This document shows, in pieces, positions 18,301 through 26,957 of a stretch of DNA of 64,000 nt. A program made the position numbers and the translations under genes. Below the pieces are notes generated by a model, which was not told the origin of the DNA, ran no database searches, and saw only the letters and a list, made by a program, of their open reading frames with translations. Where the stretch lies: NCBI RefSeq assembly GCF_000717995.1, contig NZ_JODM01000012.1, forward strand, positions 1 through 64,000. Direction: 5' to 3'. The stretch comes from Streptomyces violaceorubidus (GTDB taxonomy: Bacteria > Actinomycetota > Actinomycetes > Streptomycetales > Streptomycetaceae). Numbering within the stretch: the stretch's first letter is position 1; each line of letters opens with the position of its first letter.

Positions 18301-19065
18301 ATGGCAACGCTTGAAATCCGAGACCTGCACGTCACCGTCGAGGCCGACAACGCCACGAAGGAGATCCTCAAGGGCGTCGACCTCACCGTGAAGCAGGGCG
18401 AGACGCACGCCATCATGGGCCCCAACGGCTCCGGCAAGTCGACCCTCGCCTACTCGCTGGCCGGTCACCCCAAGTACACGATCACCGGCGGCACCGTCAC
18501 CCTCGACGGCGAGGACGTCCTGGAGATGTCCGTCGACGAGCGCGCCCGCGCCGGCCTCTTCCTCGCCATGCAGTACCCGGTCGAGGTCCCCGGCGTCTCC
18601 GTCTCCAACTTCCTGCGCACCTCCGCCACCGCCGTCCGCGGCGAGGCCCCCAAGCTGCGGCACTGGGTGAAGGAGGTCAAGGAGGCCATGGAGCGCCTCA
18701 ACATGGACCCCGCCTTCGCCGAGCGCAACGTCAACGAGGGCTTCTCCGGCGGTGAGAAGAAGCGCCACGAGATCCTCCAGCTGGAGCTGCTCAAGCCGAA
18801 GGTCGCGATCCTCGACGAGACCGACTCCGGCCTGGACGTCGACGCCCTGCGCGTCGTCTCCGAGGGCGTCAACCGGGTCCGCGAGACCGGCGAGGTCGGC
18901 ACCCTGCTGATCACGCACTACACGCGCATCCTGCGGTACATCAAGCCCGACCACGTCCACGTCTTCGCGGACGGCCGCATCGCCGAGTCCGGTGGCGCCG
19001 AGCTGGCCGACAAGCTCGAGGCCGAGGGCTACGAGGCATACACGAAGGGCGGCGCATCCGAGTGA
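18301..19065 (+). CDS. sufC: Fe-S cluster assembly ATPase SufC
   Basis: 254 residues. ABC ATPase with Walker A GPNGSGKST near residue 40, signature NEGFSGGEKKRHEI near 145 and Walker B VAILDETDSGLDVDAL near 168. SufC drives conformational change of SufBD during cluster assembly. The stop overlaps the GTG start of sufS. Confidence 0.97.
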   Translation: MATLEIRDLHVTVEADNATKEILKGVDLTVKQGETHAIMGPNGSGKSTLAYSLAGHPKYTITGGTVTLDGEDVLEMSVDERARAGLFLAMQYPVEVPGVSVSNFLRTSATAVRGEAPKLRHWVKEVKEAMERLNMDPAFAERNVNEGFSGGEKKRHEILQLELLKPKVAILDETDSGLDVDALRVVSEGVNRVRETGEVGTLLITHYTRILRYIKPDHVHVFADGRIAESGGAELADKLEAEGYEAYTKGGASE

Positions 19066-20318
19066 CACAGCTGCCGGGCCTCCTCGACACAGAGGCGATC
19101 CGCAAGGACTTCCCCATCCTGGACCGCCAGGTCCATGACGGGCACAAGCTCGTGTACCTGGACAACGCGGCGACCAGCCAGAAGCCGCGGCAGGTGCTGG
19201 ACGCGCTCAGCGAGTACTACGAGCGCTACAACGCCAACGTCCACCGCGGCGTGCACGTCCTCGCCGAGGAGGCCACGGCGCTGTACGAGGGCGCGCGTGA
19301 CAAGGTCGCGGAGTTCATCAACGCGCCCTCGCGCGACGAGGTGATCTTCACCAAGAACGCCTCGGAGTCCCTCAACCTGGTCGCGAACATGCTGGGCTGG
19401 GCCGACGACCCCTACCGCGTGGACCACGAGACCGAGATCGTCATCACGGAGATGGAGCACCACTCCAACATCGTGCCGTGGCAGCTGCTCGCGCAGCGCA
19501 CCGGCGCGAAGCTCCGCTGGTTCGGCCTCACGGACGACGGCCGCCTGGACCTGTCCAACATCGACGAGGTCATCACCGAGAAGACGAAGATCGTCTCCTT
19601 CGTGCTGGTCTCCAACATCCTGGGCACCCAGAACCCGGTCGAGGCGATCGTGCGCCGCGCCCAGGAGGTCGGCGCCCTGGTGTGCGTCGACGCCTCCCAG
19701 GCCGCGCCGCACATGCCGCTGGACGTGCAGGCGCTCCAGGCCGACTTCGTGGCCTTCACCGGCCACAAGATGTGCGGCCCGACCGGCATCGGTGTGCTGT
19801 GGGGGCGCCAGGAGCTCCTCGAGGACCTCCCGCCCTTCCTCGGCGGCGGCGAGATGATCGAGACCGTCTCGATGCACTCCTCCACCTACGCCCCGGCCCC
19901 GCACAAGTTCGAGGCGGGCACGCCCCCGATCGCCCAGGCGGTCGGTCTCGGCGCGGCGATCGACTACCTGAACTCGATCGGCATGGACAAGATCCTCGCC
20001 CACGAGCACGCGCTGACCGAGTACGCGGTGGGGCGCCTGCTGGAGGTCCCGGACCTGCGCGTCATCGGCCCCACCACGGCCGAGGAGCGCGGCGCGGCGA
20101 TCTCCTTCACGCTGGGGGACATCCACCCGCACGACGTGGGTCAGGTCCTCGACGAGCAGGGCATCGCGGTCCGGGTCGGCCACCACTGCGCCCGCCCCGT
20201 CTGCCTGCGCTACGGAATTCCTGCGACCACGCGAGCGTCGTTCTATCTGTACTCCACGCCGGCCGAGATCGACGCGCTGGTCGACGGCCTGGAGCACGTA
20301 CGGAACTTCTTCGGCTGA
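19062..20318 (+). CDS. sufS: Cysteine desulfurase SufS
   Basis: 418 residues of class V aminotransferase fold. The PLP lysine lies in FTGHKMCGPTGIGVLWG near residue 238, and the persulfide-forming Cys in VRVGHHCARPVCLRYG near 370. It removes sulfur from cysteine and hands it to SufU. Start GTG 19062 in a GTGA overlap with sufC. Confidence 0.97.
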   Translation: MTQLPGLLDTEAIRKDFPILDRQVHDGHKLVYLDNAATSQKPRQVLDALSEYYERYNANVHRGVHVLAEEATALYEGARDKVAEFINAPSRDEVIFTKNASESLNLVANMLGWADDPYRVDHETEIVITEMEHHSNIVPWQLLAQRTGAKLRWFGLTDDGRLDLSNIDEVITEKTKIVSFVLVSNILGTQNPVEAIVRRAQEVGALVCVDASQAAPHMPLDVQALQADFVAFTGHKMCGPTGIGVLWGRQELLEDLPPFLGGGEMIETVSMHSSTYAPAPHKFEAGTPPIAQAVGLGAAIDYLNSIGMDKILAHEHALTEYAVGRLLEVPDLRVIGPTTAEERGAAISFTLGDIHPHDVGQVLDEQGIAVRVGHHCARPVCLRYGIPATTRASFYLYSTPAEIDALVDGLEHVRNFFG

Positions 20319-20335
20319 CGGGACGAGCGAAGAGC

Positions 20336-20806
20336 ATGAAGCTGGACTCCATGTACCAGGAAGTCATCCTGGACCACTACAAGAACCCGCACGGGCGGGG
20401 CTTGCGGGATGGCGACGCCGAGGTCCACCACGTCAACCCCACCTGCGGGGACGAGATCACGCTCCGGGTGAAGTACGACGGCACGACGATCAGCGACGTC
20501 AGCTACGAGGGCCAGGGCTGCTCCATCAGCCAGGCGAGCGCCTCCGTGCTGAACGACCTGCTGGTCGGCAAGGACCTGGCCCAGGCGCAGCGGATCCAGG
20601 AGACCTTCCTGGAGCTGATGCAGTCCAAGGGCAAGGTCGAGCCGGACGACGCCATGGAGGAGGTCCTGGAGGACGCGGTCGCGTTCGCCGGGGTCTCGAA
20701 GTACCCGGCCCGGGTCAAGTGCGCCCTGCTGAGCTGGATGGCCTGGAAGGACGCGACGGCCCAGGCGCTGGACGGCGCCGACGCCGAGAAGGAGACGACG
20801 GCATGA
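20336..20806 (+). CDS. sufU: SufU, zinc-dependent sulfur transfer protein
   Basis: 156 residues. Cys-containing motifs NPTCGDEIT near residue 38, GQGCSISQAS near 64 and ARVKCALLSW near 128 match SufU, which accepts persulfide from SufS at a zinc site. Start ATG 20336; an AGCGAAGAG purine run precedes it. Stop overlaps the next gene. Confidence 0.95.
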   Translation: MKLDSMYQEVILDHYKNPHGRGLRDGDAEVHHVNPTCGDEITLRVKYDGTTISDVSYEGQGCSISQASASVLNDLLVGKDLAQAQRIQETFLELMQSKGKVEPDDAMEEVLEDAVAFAGVSKYPARVKCALLSWMAWKDATAQALDGADAEKETTA

Positions 20807-21135
20807 GCGAGACCGTGGAAATGAAGCCGGCCTCGGAGGAGGAACTCCGCGAGGCCCTGATGGACGTCGTGGACCCCGAGCTGGGCATCGACGTCGTCAA
20901 CCTCGGACTGATCTACGGCATCCACGTCGACGACGCGAACATCGCCACCGTCGACATGACCCTGACGTCGGCGGCCTGTCCGCTGACGGACGTGATCGAG
21001 GACCAGGCCAAGTCCGCCACGGACGGCCTCGTCAACGAGCTGCGCATCAACTGGGTCTGGATGCCGCCGTGGGGCCCGGACAAGATCACGGACGACGGCC
21101 GCGAGCAGCTGCGCGCGCTCGGGTTCAACGTCTGA
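20803..21135 (+). CDS. sufT: SufT-like MIP18/PaaD family protein
   Basis: 110 residues of the MIP18 (DUF59) domain, with DVVDPELGIDVVNLGLIYGI near residue 22 and the conserved Cys in TSAACPLTDVIED near 58. SufT-type proteins assist Fe-S cluster insertion into target proteins. It is the last gene of the suf operon and is followed 25 bases later by a strong terminator. Confidence 0.93.
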   Translation: MSETVEMKPASEEELREALMDVVDPELGIDVVNLGLIYGIHVDDANIATVDMTLTSAACPLTDVIEDQAKSATDGLVNELRINWVWMPPWGPDKITDDGREQLRALGFNV

Positions 21136-21159
21136 GACGCACCCGCCACGACGGTCGCG

Positions 21160-21193
21160 GAGAACGGCGACGCCTTCGGGCGTCGCCGTTCTC
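21160..21193. terminator. Suf operon terminator
   Basis: A perfect 15 bp stem (GAGAACGGCGACGCC with its complement) closed by a TTCG tetraloop. It is the end of the suf transcription unit and one of the strongest hairpins in the window. Confidence 0.9.
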
Positions 21194-21224
21194 GCGTTCG
21201 CGCCCCGCCCCCGTCCCCTCTTTA

Positions 21225-21238
21225 TGTACGCTCGTACA
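21225..21238. promoter_or_regulatory. TetR-type operator TGTACG-CT-CGTACA
   Basis: A perfect inverted repeat of six-base arms ends one base before the ATG of the SMR gene at 21240. TACGCT (21227-21232) inside it fits a -10 box for a leaderless transcript starting at the ATG, since no ribosome site is present. The TetR protein two genes on is the obvious ligand. Confidence 0.6.
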
Positions 21239-21239
21239 C

Positions 21240-21560
21240 ATGGGATACCTGCTCCTGGCCGGAGCCATCGCCGCCGAGGTCGCCGGCACCACCGCCATGA
21301 AGTACAGCGAGGGCTTCAGCAGACTGGTGCCCTCACTGCTGACGGCCCTCGCCTACCTGCTCTCCTTCGCGCTCCTCGCCCAGACCCTGAAGCTCCTCGC
21401 CGTCGGCACGGCCTACGCCATCTGGGCCGGGGTGGGCACGGCCGCCATCGCCACGATCGGGGTCGCCTTCATGGGCGAGGGGATGACCCCCACCAAGGCC
21501 GCCGGCGTCGCGCTGATCATCATCGGCGTCGTCGTCCTCAACCTCGGCGGGGCGCACTGA
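21240..21560 (+). CDS. Small multidrug resistance (SMR/EmrE-type) efflux protein
   Basis: 106 residues with four membrane segments. The essential membrane glutamate is in GAIAAEVAGTTAMKYSEGFSR near residue 13, and the later AYAIWAGVGTAAIATIGV segment is typical of SMR proton-coupled cation exporters. No ribosome site precedes the ATG, so translation is probably leaderless. It overlaps the downstream TetR gene by one base (TGATG). Confidence 0.92.
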   Translation: MGYLLLAGAIAAEVAGTTAMKYSEGFSRLVPSLLTALAYLLSFALLAQTLKLLAVGTAYAIWAGVGTAAIATIGVAFMGEGMTPTKAAGVALIIIGVVVLNLGGAH

Positions 21561-22153
21561 TGGTCCGCCGCCACGACCCCGAGCGGCGCCGGCGCATCAT
21601 CGACGCCGCGATCCGCGTCGTCGGGCAGAAGGGCATCGCCGGGCTGAGCCACCGCACCGTCGCCGCCGAGGCGGACGTGCCGCTCGGCTCCACGACGTAC
21701 CACTTCGCGACCCTGGACGACCTGCTGGTCGCCGCCCTGCGCCAGGCCAACGAGGGCTTCGCCAAGGTCGTCGCGGCCCACCCCGCTCTCCTGGAACCCG
21801 GCGCCGACCTGCCCGCCGAACTCGCCCGCGTCCTCGGCGAGTGGCTCGGCGGCGACCGCACCGGCGTGGAGCTGGAGTACGAGCTGTACCTCGCCGCCCT
21901 GCGCCGCCCCGCGCTGCGCCCGGTCGCCGCCGAGTGGGCCGAGGGCGTGGGCGCCCTGCTCGCCGCCCGCACCGACCCCGTGACGGCCCGCGCCCTGGTC
22001 GCCGTACTGGACGGCATCTGCCTCCAGGTCCTGCTCACGGACACGCCGTACGACGAGGAGTACGCCCGTCAGGTGCTGGCCCGGCTGGTCCCCGCGCCCG
22101 GCACCCGAGACGGCCGCGGTCCCGGCTCGCTTCCACCGGCGACGGCCGGTTAG
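21560..22153 (+). CDS. TetR-family regulator of the SMR pump
   Basis: 197 residues. The N-terminal helix-turn-helix reads GIAGLSHRTVAAEADVPLGS and then TTYHFATLDDLLVAAL, the canonical TetR pattern. The C-terminal ligand domain resembles TetR_C-type domains. Tight coupling to the SMR gene and the palindrome at the SMR start point to drug-responsive autoregulation of the pair. Confidence 0.9.
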   Translation: MVRRHDPERRRRIIDAAIRVVGQKGIAGLSHRTVAAEADVPLGSTTYHFATLDDLLVAALRQANEGFAKVVAAHPALLEPGADLPAELARVLGEWLGGDRTGVELEYELYLAALRRPALRPVAAEWAEGVGALLAARTDPVTARALVAVLDGICLQVLLTDTPYDEEYARQVLARLVPAPGTRDGRGPGSLPPATAG

Positions 22154-22162
22154 GTTGCCCTC

Positions 22163-23152
22163 ATGACCGACACGACTGCTCCCCGCACCACCGGCGCCGT
22201 GGCCGCCGGCCTCGCCACGATCGCCGCCGACGGCACCGTCCTCGACACCTGGTACCCGGCCCCCGAACTGTCCGCCGAGCCCGGTCCCTCCGGCACCGAG
22301 CGCCTCACCGCCGAACAGGCCGCCGAACTCCTGGGCGGCGGCGCCACCGCCGCGGTCGGTCCGGACGCCCGCCGCGGCGTCGAGGTGGTCGCGGTCCGCA
22401 CGGTCATCTCCTCGCTGGACGAGAAGCCGGTCGACACGCACGACGTCTACCTGCGCCTGCACCTGCTCTCCCACCGCCTGGTCAAGCCGCACGGCCAGAG
22501 CCTGGACGGCATCTTCGCGCACCTCGCCAACGTCGCCTGGACCTCGCTGGGCCCGGTCGCCGTCGACGACATCGAGAAGGTCCGCCTCAACGCCCGCGCC
22601 GAGGGCCTGCACCTCCAGGTCACCTCGGTCGACAAGTTCCCCCGCATGACGGACTACGTCGCCCCCAAGGGCGTCCGCATCGCCGACGCCGACCGCGTCC
22701 GCCTCGGCGCGCACCTGGCCGAGGGCACCACCGTCATGCACGAGGGCTTCGTCAACTTCAACGCCGGCACGCTGGGCACCTCGATGGTCGAGGGCCGCAT
22801 CTCCGCGGGCGTCGTCGTCGGCGACGGCTCCGACATCGGCGGCGGCGCCTCCACCATGGGCACCCTCTCCGGCGGCGGCAACGTCCGCATCACCATCGGC
22901 GAGCGCTGCCTGGTCGGTGCCGAGGCGGGCGTCGGCATCGCGCTGGGCGACGAGTGCGTGGTCGAGGCCGGCCTCTACGTCACCGCGGGCACCCGCGTCA
23001 CGATGCCCGACGGCCAGGTCGTCAAGGCCCGCGAGCTCTCCGGCGCCTCCAACATCCTCTTCCGCCGCAACTCGGTCACCGGCACGGTGGAGGCCCGCCC
23101 GAACAACGCGGTGTGGGGCGGCCTGAACGAGGTGCTGCACAGCCACAACTGA
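22163..23152 (+). CDS. dapD: Tetrahydrodipicolinate N-succinyltransferase
   Basis: 329 residues, matching the long actinobacterial DapD type. It succinylates tetrahydrodipicolinate in lysine and diaminopimelate synthesis. The C-terminal left-handed beta-helix hexapeptide repeats are obvious ([52 protein letters not shown]). Only nine bases separate it from the TetR gene, but cotranscription is probably incidental. Confidence 0.96.
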   Translation: MTDTTAPRTTGAVAAGLATIAADGTVLDTWYPAPELSAEPGPSGTERLTAEQAAELLGGGATAAVGPDARRGVEVVAVRTVISSLDEKPVDTHDVYLRLHLLSHRLVKPHGQSLDGIFAHLANVAWTSLGPVAVDDIEKVRLNARAEGLHLQVTSVDKFPRMTDYVAPKGVRIADADRVRLGAHLAEGTTVMHEGFVNFNAGTLGTSMVEGRISAGVVVGDGSDIGGGASTMGTLSGGGNVRITIGERCLVGAEAGVGIALGDECVVEAGLYVTAGTRVTMPDGQVVKARELSGASNILFRRNSVTGTVEARPNNAVWGGLNEVLHSHN

Positions 23153-23202
23153 CCCGGCGTCACTCCGTCGAGCGCCCTGTCCGTGTGTCGCGGGGAGGGC
23201 GC

Positions 23203-23710
23203 TCAGGTGTTCGTGGGGGTGGTCGGCCGCTGTTGGCGGCGGACGATCTCCGTGATCCAGGCGGGGGCGTAGGGGGAGGTGCAGCCCGGGGGAGCGGGTA
23301 GTCCCTCAGGACGCCCAAGTGTTCGCCGACGGCGAGGGCGCGGGGGCGGTGTTCGGGGTGGTCGATGCCGATCCGGGCCAGGCAGTGGTTCATCGCCCAC
23401 AGGAGGCGGTTTGGGGCGTCCTTCATCTCCGACTCGACGGTGTCCAGCAGGGCCGTGAGGTCGAGACCGGCGGGCTTCCTCGTCACGCGTTCGGTGGTCA
23501 GGGCCCAGCCGGCGCTCGCGACCACGGGCTCGGGGTCGGTGGTCCAGGCCACGCGCAGTTGCTCGGCGCGGCGATCAGGAGGGCCAGCAGGCGTGCGGCG
23601 GTGTCGTCGGTGGCCCAGAGCCGGCGCGCGAGTTCCGGCTGGGTCCCCAGGCGCTTCGCGAGCGCGCGCAGCCCGGTGAGCTTCACACCGTGGTAGCGCC
23701 TTCTGCTCAT
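23203..23710 (-). pseudogene. Decayed DNA alkylation repair protein (AlkD-like HEAT repeat family)
   Basis: Family sequence is recognisable in three frames. First LRALAKRLGTQPELARRLWA and TAARLLALLI (down to about 23590), then VVASAGWALTTERVTRKP and NRLLWAMNHCLARIGIDHPE with LGVLRDYP, then CTSPYAPAWITEIVRRQQ. The first junction loses about 35-40 family residues; the second (near 23298) is explained by one missing C in a C run. The N-terminus also looks truncated. Intact members glide over DNA and excise alkylated bases. Confidence 0.75.
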
Positions 23711-23830
23711 CGCGGGTCACGGTGACCCGCACGTACGGATGACCGCCCGTGACTTTCCGGTGGTCTTGGCGGATGAACGGGTGGACGCAGAGTCCGATCA
23801 GACGCCGATCCGACGAGACGAGGACCTGGG

Positions 23831-24069
23831 ATGACGCCTGGTACGACCCCTGGAACGACGAACACGCGCGCGGCGCGCCTGCTGGCCGCGGCGGGGGCCG
23901 CGGTGCTGGTGTGCTGCGGGTCGGTGGGGGCGGCGGGGGCCGCGCACGCCGACGAGACGACGACCGGCTCGCACAACGGCCCCCGCGTGGGGCTCCTCAA
24001 CGTCCATGTCGGGCAGATCGACGACCCGGCGGAGGACGTACTGGAGCACACCCTGCTGTTCGGTGACGG

Positions 24070-24085
<16 letters not shown>
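23831..24085 (+). CDS. Small secreted protein of unknown function
   Basis: 84 residues. After TNTRAARLLAAAGAAVLVC comes a hydrophobic core ending GAAHADE, a good Sec signal peptide with cleavage after AHA. The mature part is about 43 residues and ends VGLLNVHVGQIDDPAEDVLE then HTLLFGDGYAWD. GAGGA precedes ATG 23831. This resembles small secreted proteins seen beside dapA in Streptomyces; function unknown. Its 3' end overlaps the dapA-like gene by 16 bp. Confidence 0.7.
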
Positions 24086-25046
<961 letters not shown>

Positions 25047-25189
25047 TTAATTCGGCTACCAGGTATGCGTAAGGAACGCTTCAGTGCGGGAGCGTTCGCG
25101 GGTTCGCCGCGGTGCGGGTGCCGGTAGGGGTAGCGCCGCTCGGCCCGGGGTACCCGGGGTGCTCCGAACCGAGAGGAGGCGGGAACACC

Positions 25190-25609
25190 GTGACCGGAAC
25201 CATGCACACCAGGCCGGCGCACGACGAGCAGCACTCCGTGGGCGAACTCGTCGGGCAGGCCACCGAACAGCTCTCCCGGCTCGTGCGCCAGGAAGTGGCC
25301 CTCGCCAAGATGGAACTGGCCGAGAAGGGCAAGCGGGCCGGGCGCGGCGGCGGAATGCTCGGTGCCGCGGGCGCCATCGCCTACGTGGGCCTGTTCGCGC
25401 TGGCCGGCACGGCCACCGCCGCGCTCTCGCTGGTACTGCCCGTCTGGGCCGCGGCGCTCATCGTGACGGCGGCGCTCTTCGTGATCGCCGGCGTACTGGC
25501 CATGACCGGTCGCGCCCAGCTTCGCCGGGCCGTGCCGCCCAAGCCCGAGGAGACCCTCGGCAGTGTCAGGGCCGACGTCGACCAGATCAGGGAAAGGGCA
25601 CATCGATGA
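25190..25609 (+). CDS. Phage holin family (DUF1469-type) membrane protein
   Basis: 139 residues. An amphipathic helix (SVGELVGQATEQLSRLVRQE) leads to two membrane segments around residues 56-105, the organisation of DUF1469/holin_X proteins. Start GTG 25190 is preferred because AGGAGG lies ten bases upstream; ATG 25202 is too far from it. It overlaps the next gene by four bases. These pairs are common in actinobacteria and are thought to affect envelope stress, not phage lysis. Confidence 0.85.
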   Translation: MTGTMHTRPAHDEQHSVGELVGQATEQLSRLVRQEVALAKMELAEKGKRAGRGGGMLGAAGAIAYVGLFALAGTATAALSLVLPVWAAALIVTAALFVIAGVLAMTGRAQLRRAVPPKPEETLGSVRADVDQIRERAHR

Positions 25610-26067
25610 CCGACGCGACGAGCCGGGACGGTTCGAGGAGCGGCTCCACCGCGCAGCCGGTCGGCGGGGCGAAGGGCCCCGACGAGCTGCGCAGGCAGAT
25701 CGAAGAGACCCGCGGCCAGCTCGGCGACACCGTGGAGGAGCTGGCCGGCAAGGCCGACGTGAAGGGCCGTGCCAAGGCCAAGGCCGCCGACCTGAAGGAC
25801 AAGGCGGGGGCCATGGGCGTGCAACTGCGCAGTTCCGCCGCGCACGCCGGACACGCCGTGCAGGACAAGGCCGGCCGGGCCGGGCACACCGCGCACGACA
25901 AGGCGGGCCGGGCCCGGGGCACCGCGGAGCGGCACGCGTCGCCCGGTCGGGCCCGCGGTGCGGTGCGGGCGGGGCTCGGGCACCCGCGGGTCGTGCTGGC
26001 CGCCGGGGCGGCGGCGGGCGTGGTGGTCGCGGCGAGCCTGGTGCGGCGACGTCACGGGCACTGCTGA
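25606..26067 (+). CDS. DUF3618 protein
   Basis: 153 residues. The DUF3618 signature PDELRRQIEETRGQLGDTVE is at about residues 25-44, followed by an Ala/Lys-rich helical stretch with repeated HAGHAVQDKAGRAGHTAHDK-like units and a C-terminal membrane segment (VVLAAGAAAGVVVAASLV). It is translationally coupled to the DUF1469 gene, a pairing seen widely in Streptomyces. Confidence 0.88.
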   Translation: MTDATSRDGSRSGSTAQPVGGAKGPDELRRQIEETRGQLGDTVEELAGKADVKGRAKAKAADLKDKAGAMGVQLRSSAAHAGHAVQDKAGRAGHTAHDKAGRARGTAERHASPGRARGAVRAGLGHPRVVLAAGAAAGVVVAASLVRRRHGHC

Positions 26068-26219
26068 GGGCACACACGGGGAAGCGGCGCGACGAGGGGC
26101 TCCCGACGGGGCCCCTCGTCGCCTGCGTCTCGCCGGTAGCGGGAGGGCCTTGACCTCAACCTTGGTCGAGGTCGGAGAGTGGTGCGTGCACCCGACGACC
26201 ACGATCACCGGAGGCCGGC

Positions 26220-26927
26220 ATGACCCGCCGCACCGACGCCCACCCCCGCCTCGCCCGCCCCGACGCTCTCGCGCCCTTCTTCAGCACCTGGCGCGTGGGA
26301 ACCCCCGAGCGGCAGCGGCAGACCGTCGACGCCATCGCGCGTACCTGGGAGAACCGGCCCTGGCCCGCCCGGGACCTGCGCGGCTACCACGTCTACACCG
26401 GGCACGACGGCAGCACCCTGCTGCACCACTCCCAGTGGGCGAGCGAGCAGGCGTACGAGGCCTTCGCCAAGACCCACCGGCAGGAGCGCGTCGACGAGAT
26501 CGACACCGCCGTGCCGGGCATCGAGCGGCTGGGGCTCGGCAGGTACCGGCAATACCGCGCCACCACCCGCGCGGCCGGGGCGGCAGCCGTCGTTCCCGGC
26601 TGCGTCGTGATCGTCGAGGTCGAGTTCGAGGGGCCCGACCCCGAGCGGCAGCGCGCCTGGGTCGACGCCGTCTTCGAGGCCCTGGAGAGCGAGCCGAACC
26701 CGCACCCCGGCGGCATCCGCGCCCACTTCCACCTCAGCACCGACGGCACCCGCGTCCTCAACTACGCCGAGTGGGAGAGCGCCCGGGCCCACATCGACGC
26801 CCTCGCCGCACCCGGCGACGGAGTCGGCTCGGCGACGCCCCAGTGGGAGCGGGTGCGGAACTGGCCGGGCCTGAAGAGCAGCACGGTCGGTCGCTACGAC
26901 CACGCGCTGGGCCTCGTGCCCCGCTGA
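26220..26927 (+). CDS. Antibiotic biosynthesis monooxygenase (ABM) family protein
   Basis: 235 residues made of two ABM-like ferredoxin-fold domains, one around residues 15-105 and one around 125-215. Each carries the W-E-S/W-A-S pattern (HHSQWASEQAYEAFAK and LNYAEWESARAHIDAL). No cofactor site is visible, as usual for this family. Stand-alone gene; biological role unknown. Confidence 0.75.
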   Translation: MTRRTDAHPRLARPDALAPFFSTWRVGTPERQRQTVDAIARTWENRPWPARDLRGYHVYTGHDGSTLLHHSQWASEQAYEAFAKTHRQERVDEIDTAVPGIERLGLGRYRQYRATTRAAGAAAVVPGCVVIVEVEFEGPDPERQRAWVDAVFEALESEPNPHPGGIRAHFHLSTDGTRVLNYAEWESARAHIDALAAPGDGVGSATPQWERVRNWPGLKSSTVGRYDHALGLVPR

Positions 26928-26957
26928 AGTCCCGAACCCGCCCCCACCGGGGTCCCG

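Noticed and set aside
25190..26067. Prophage lysis module
   Set aside because: The holin-family name is misleading; no other phage genes or attachment sites are present, and this two-gene pair is common in actinobacterial chromosomes.
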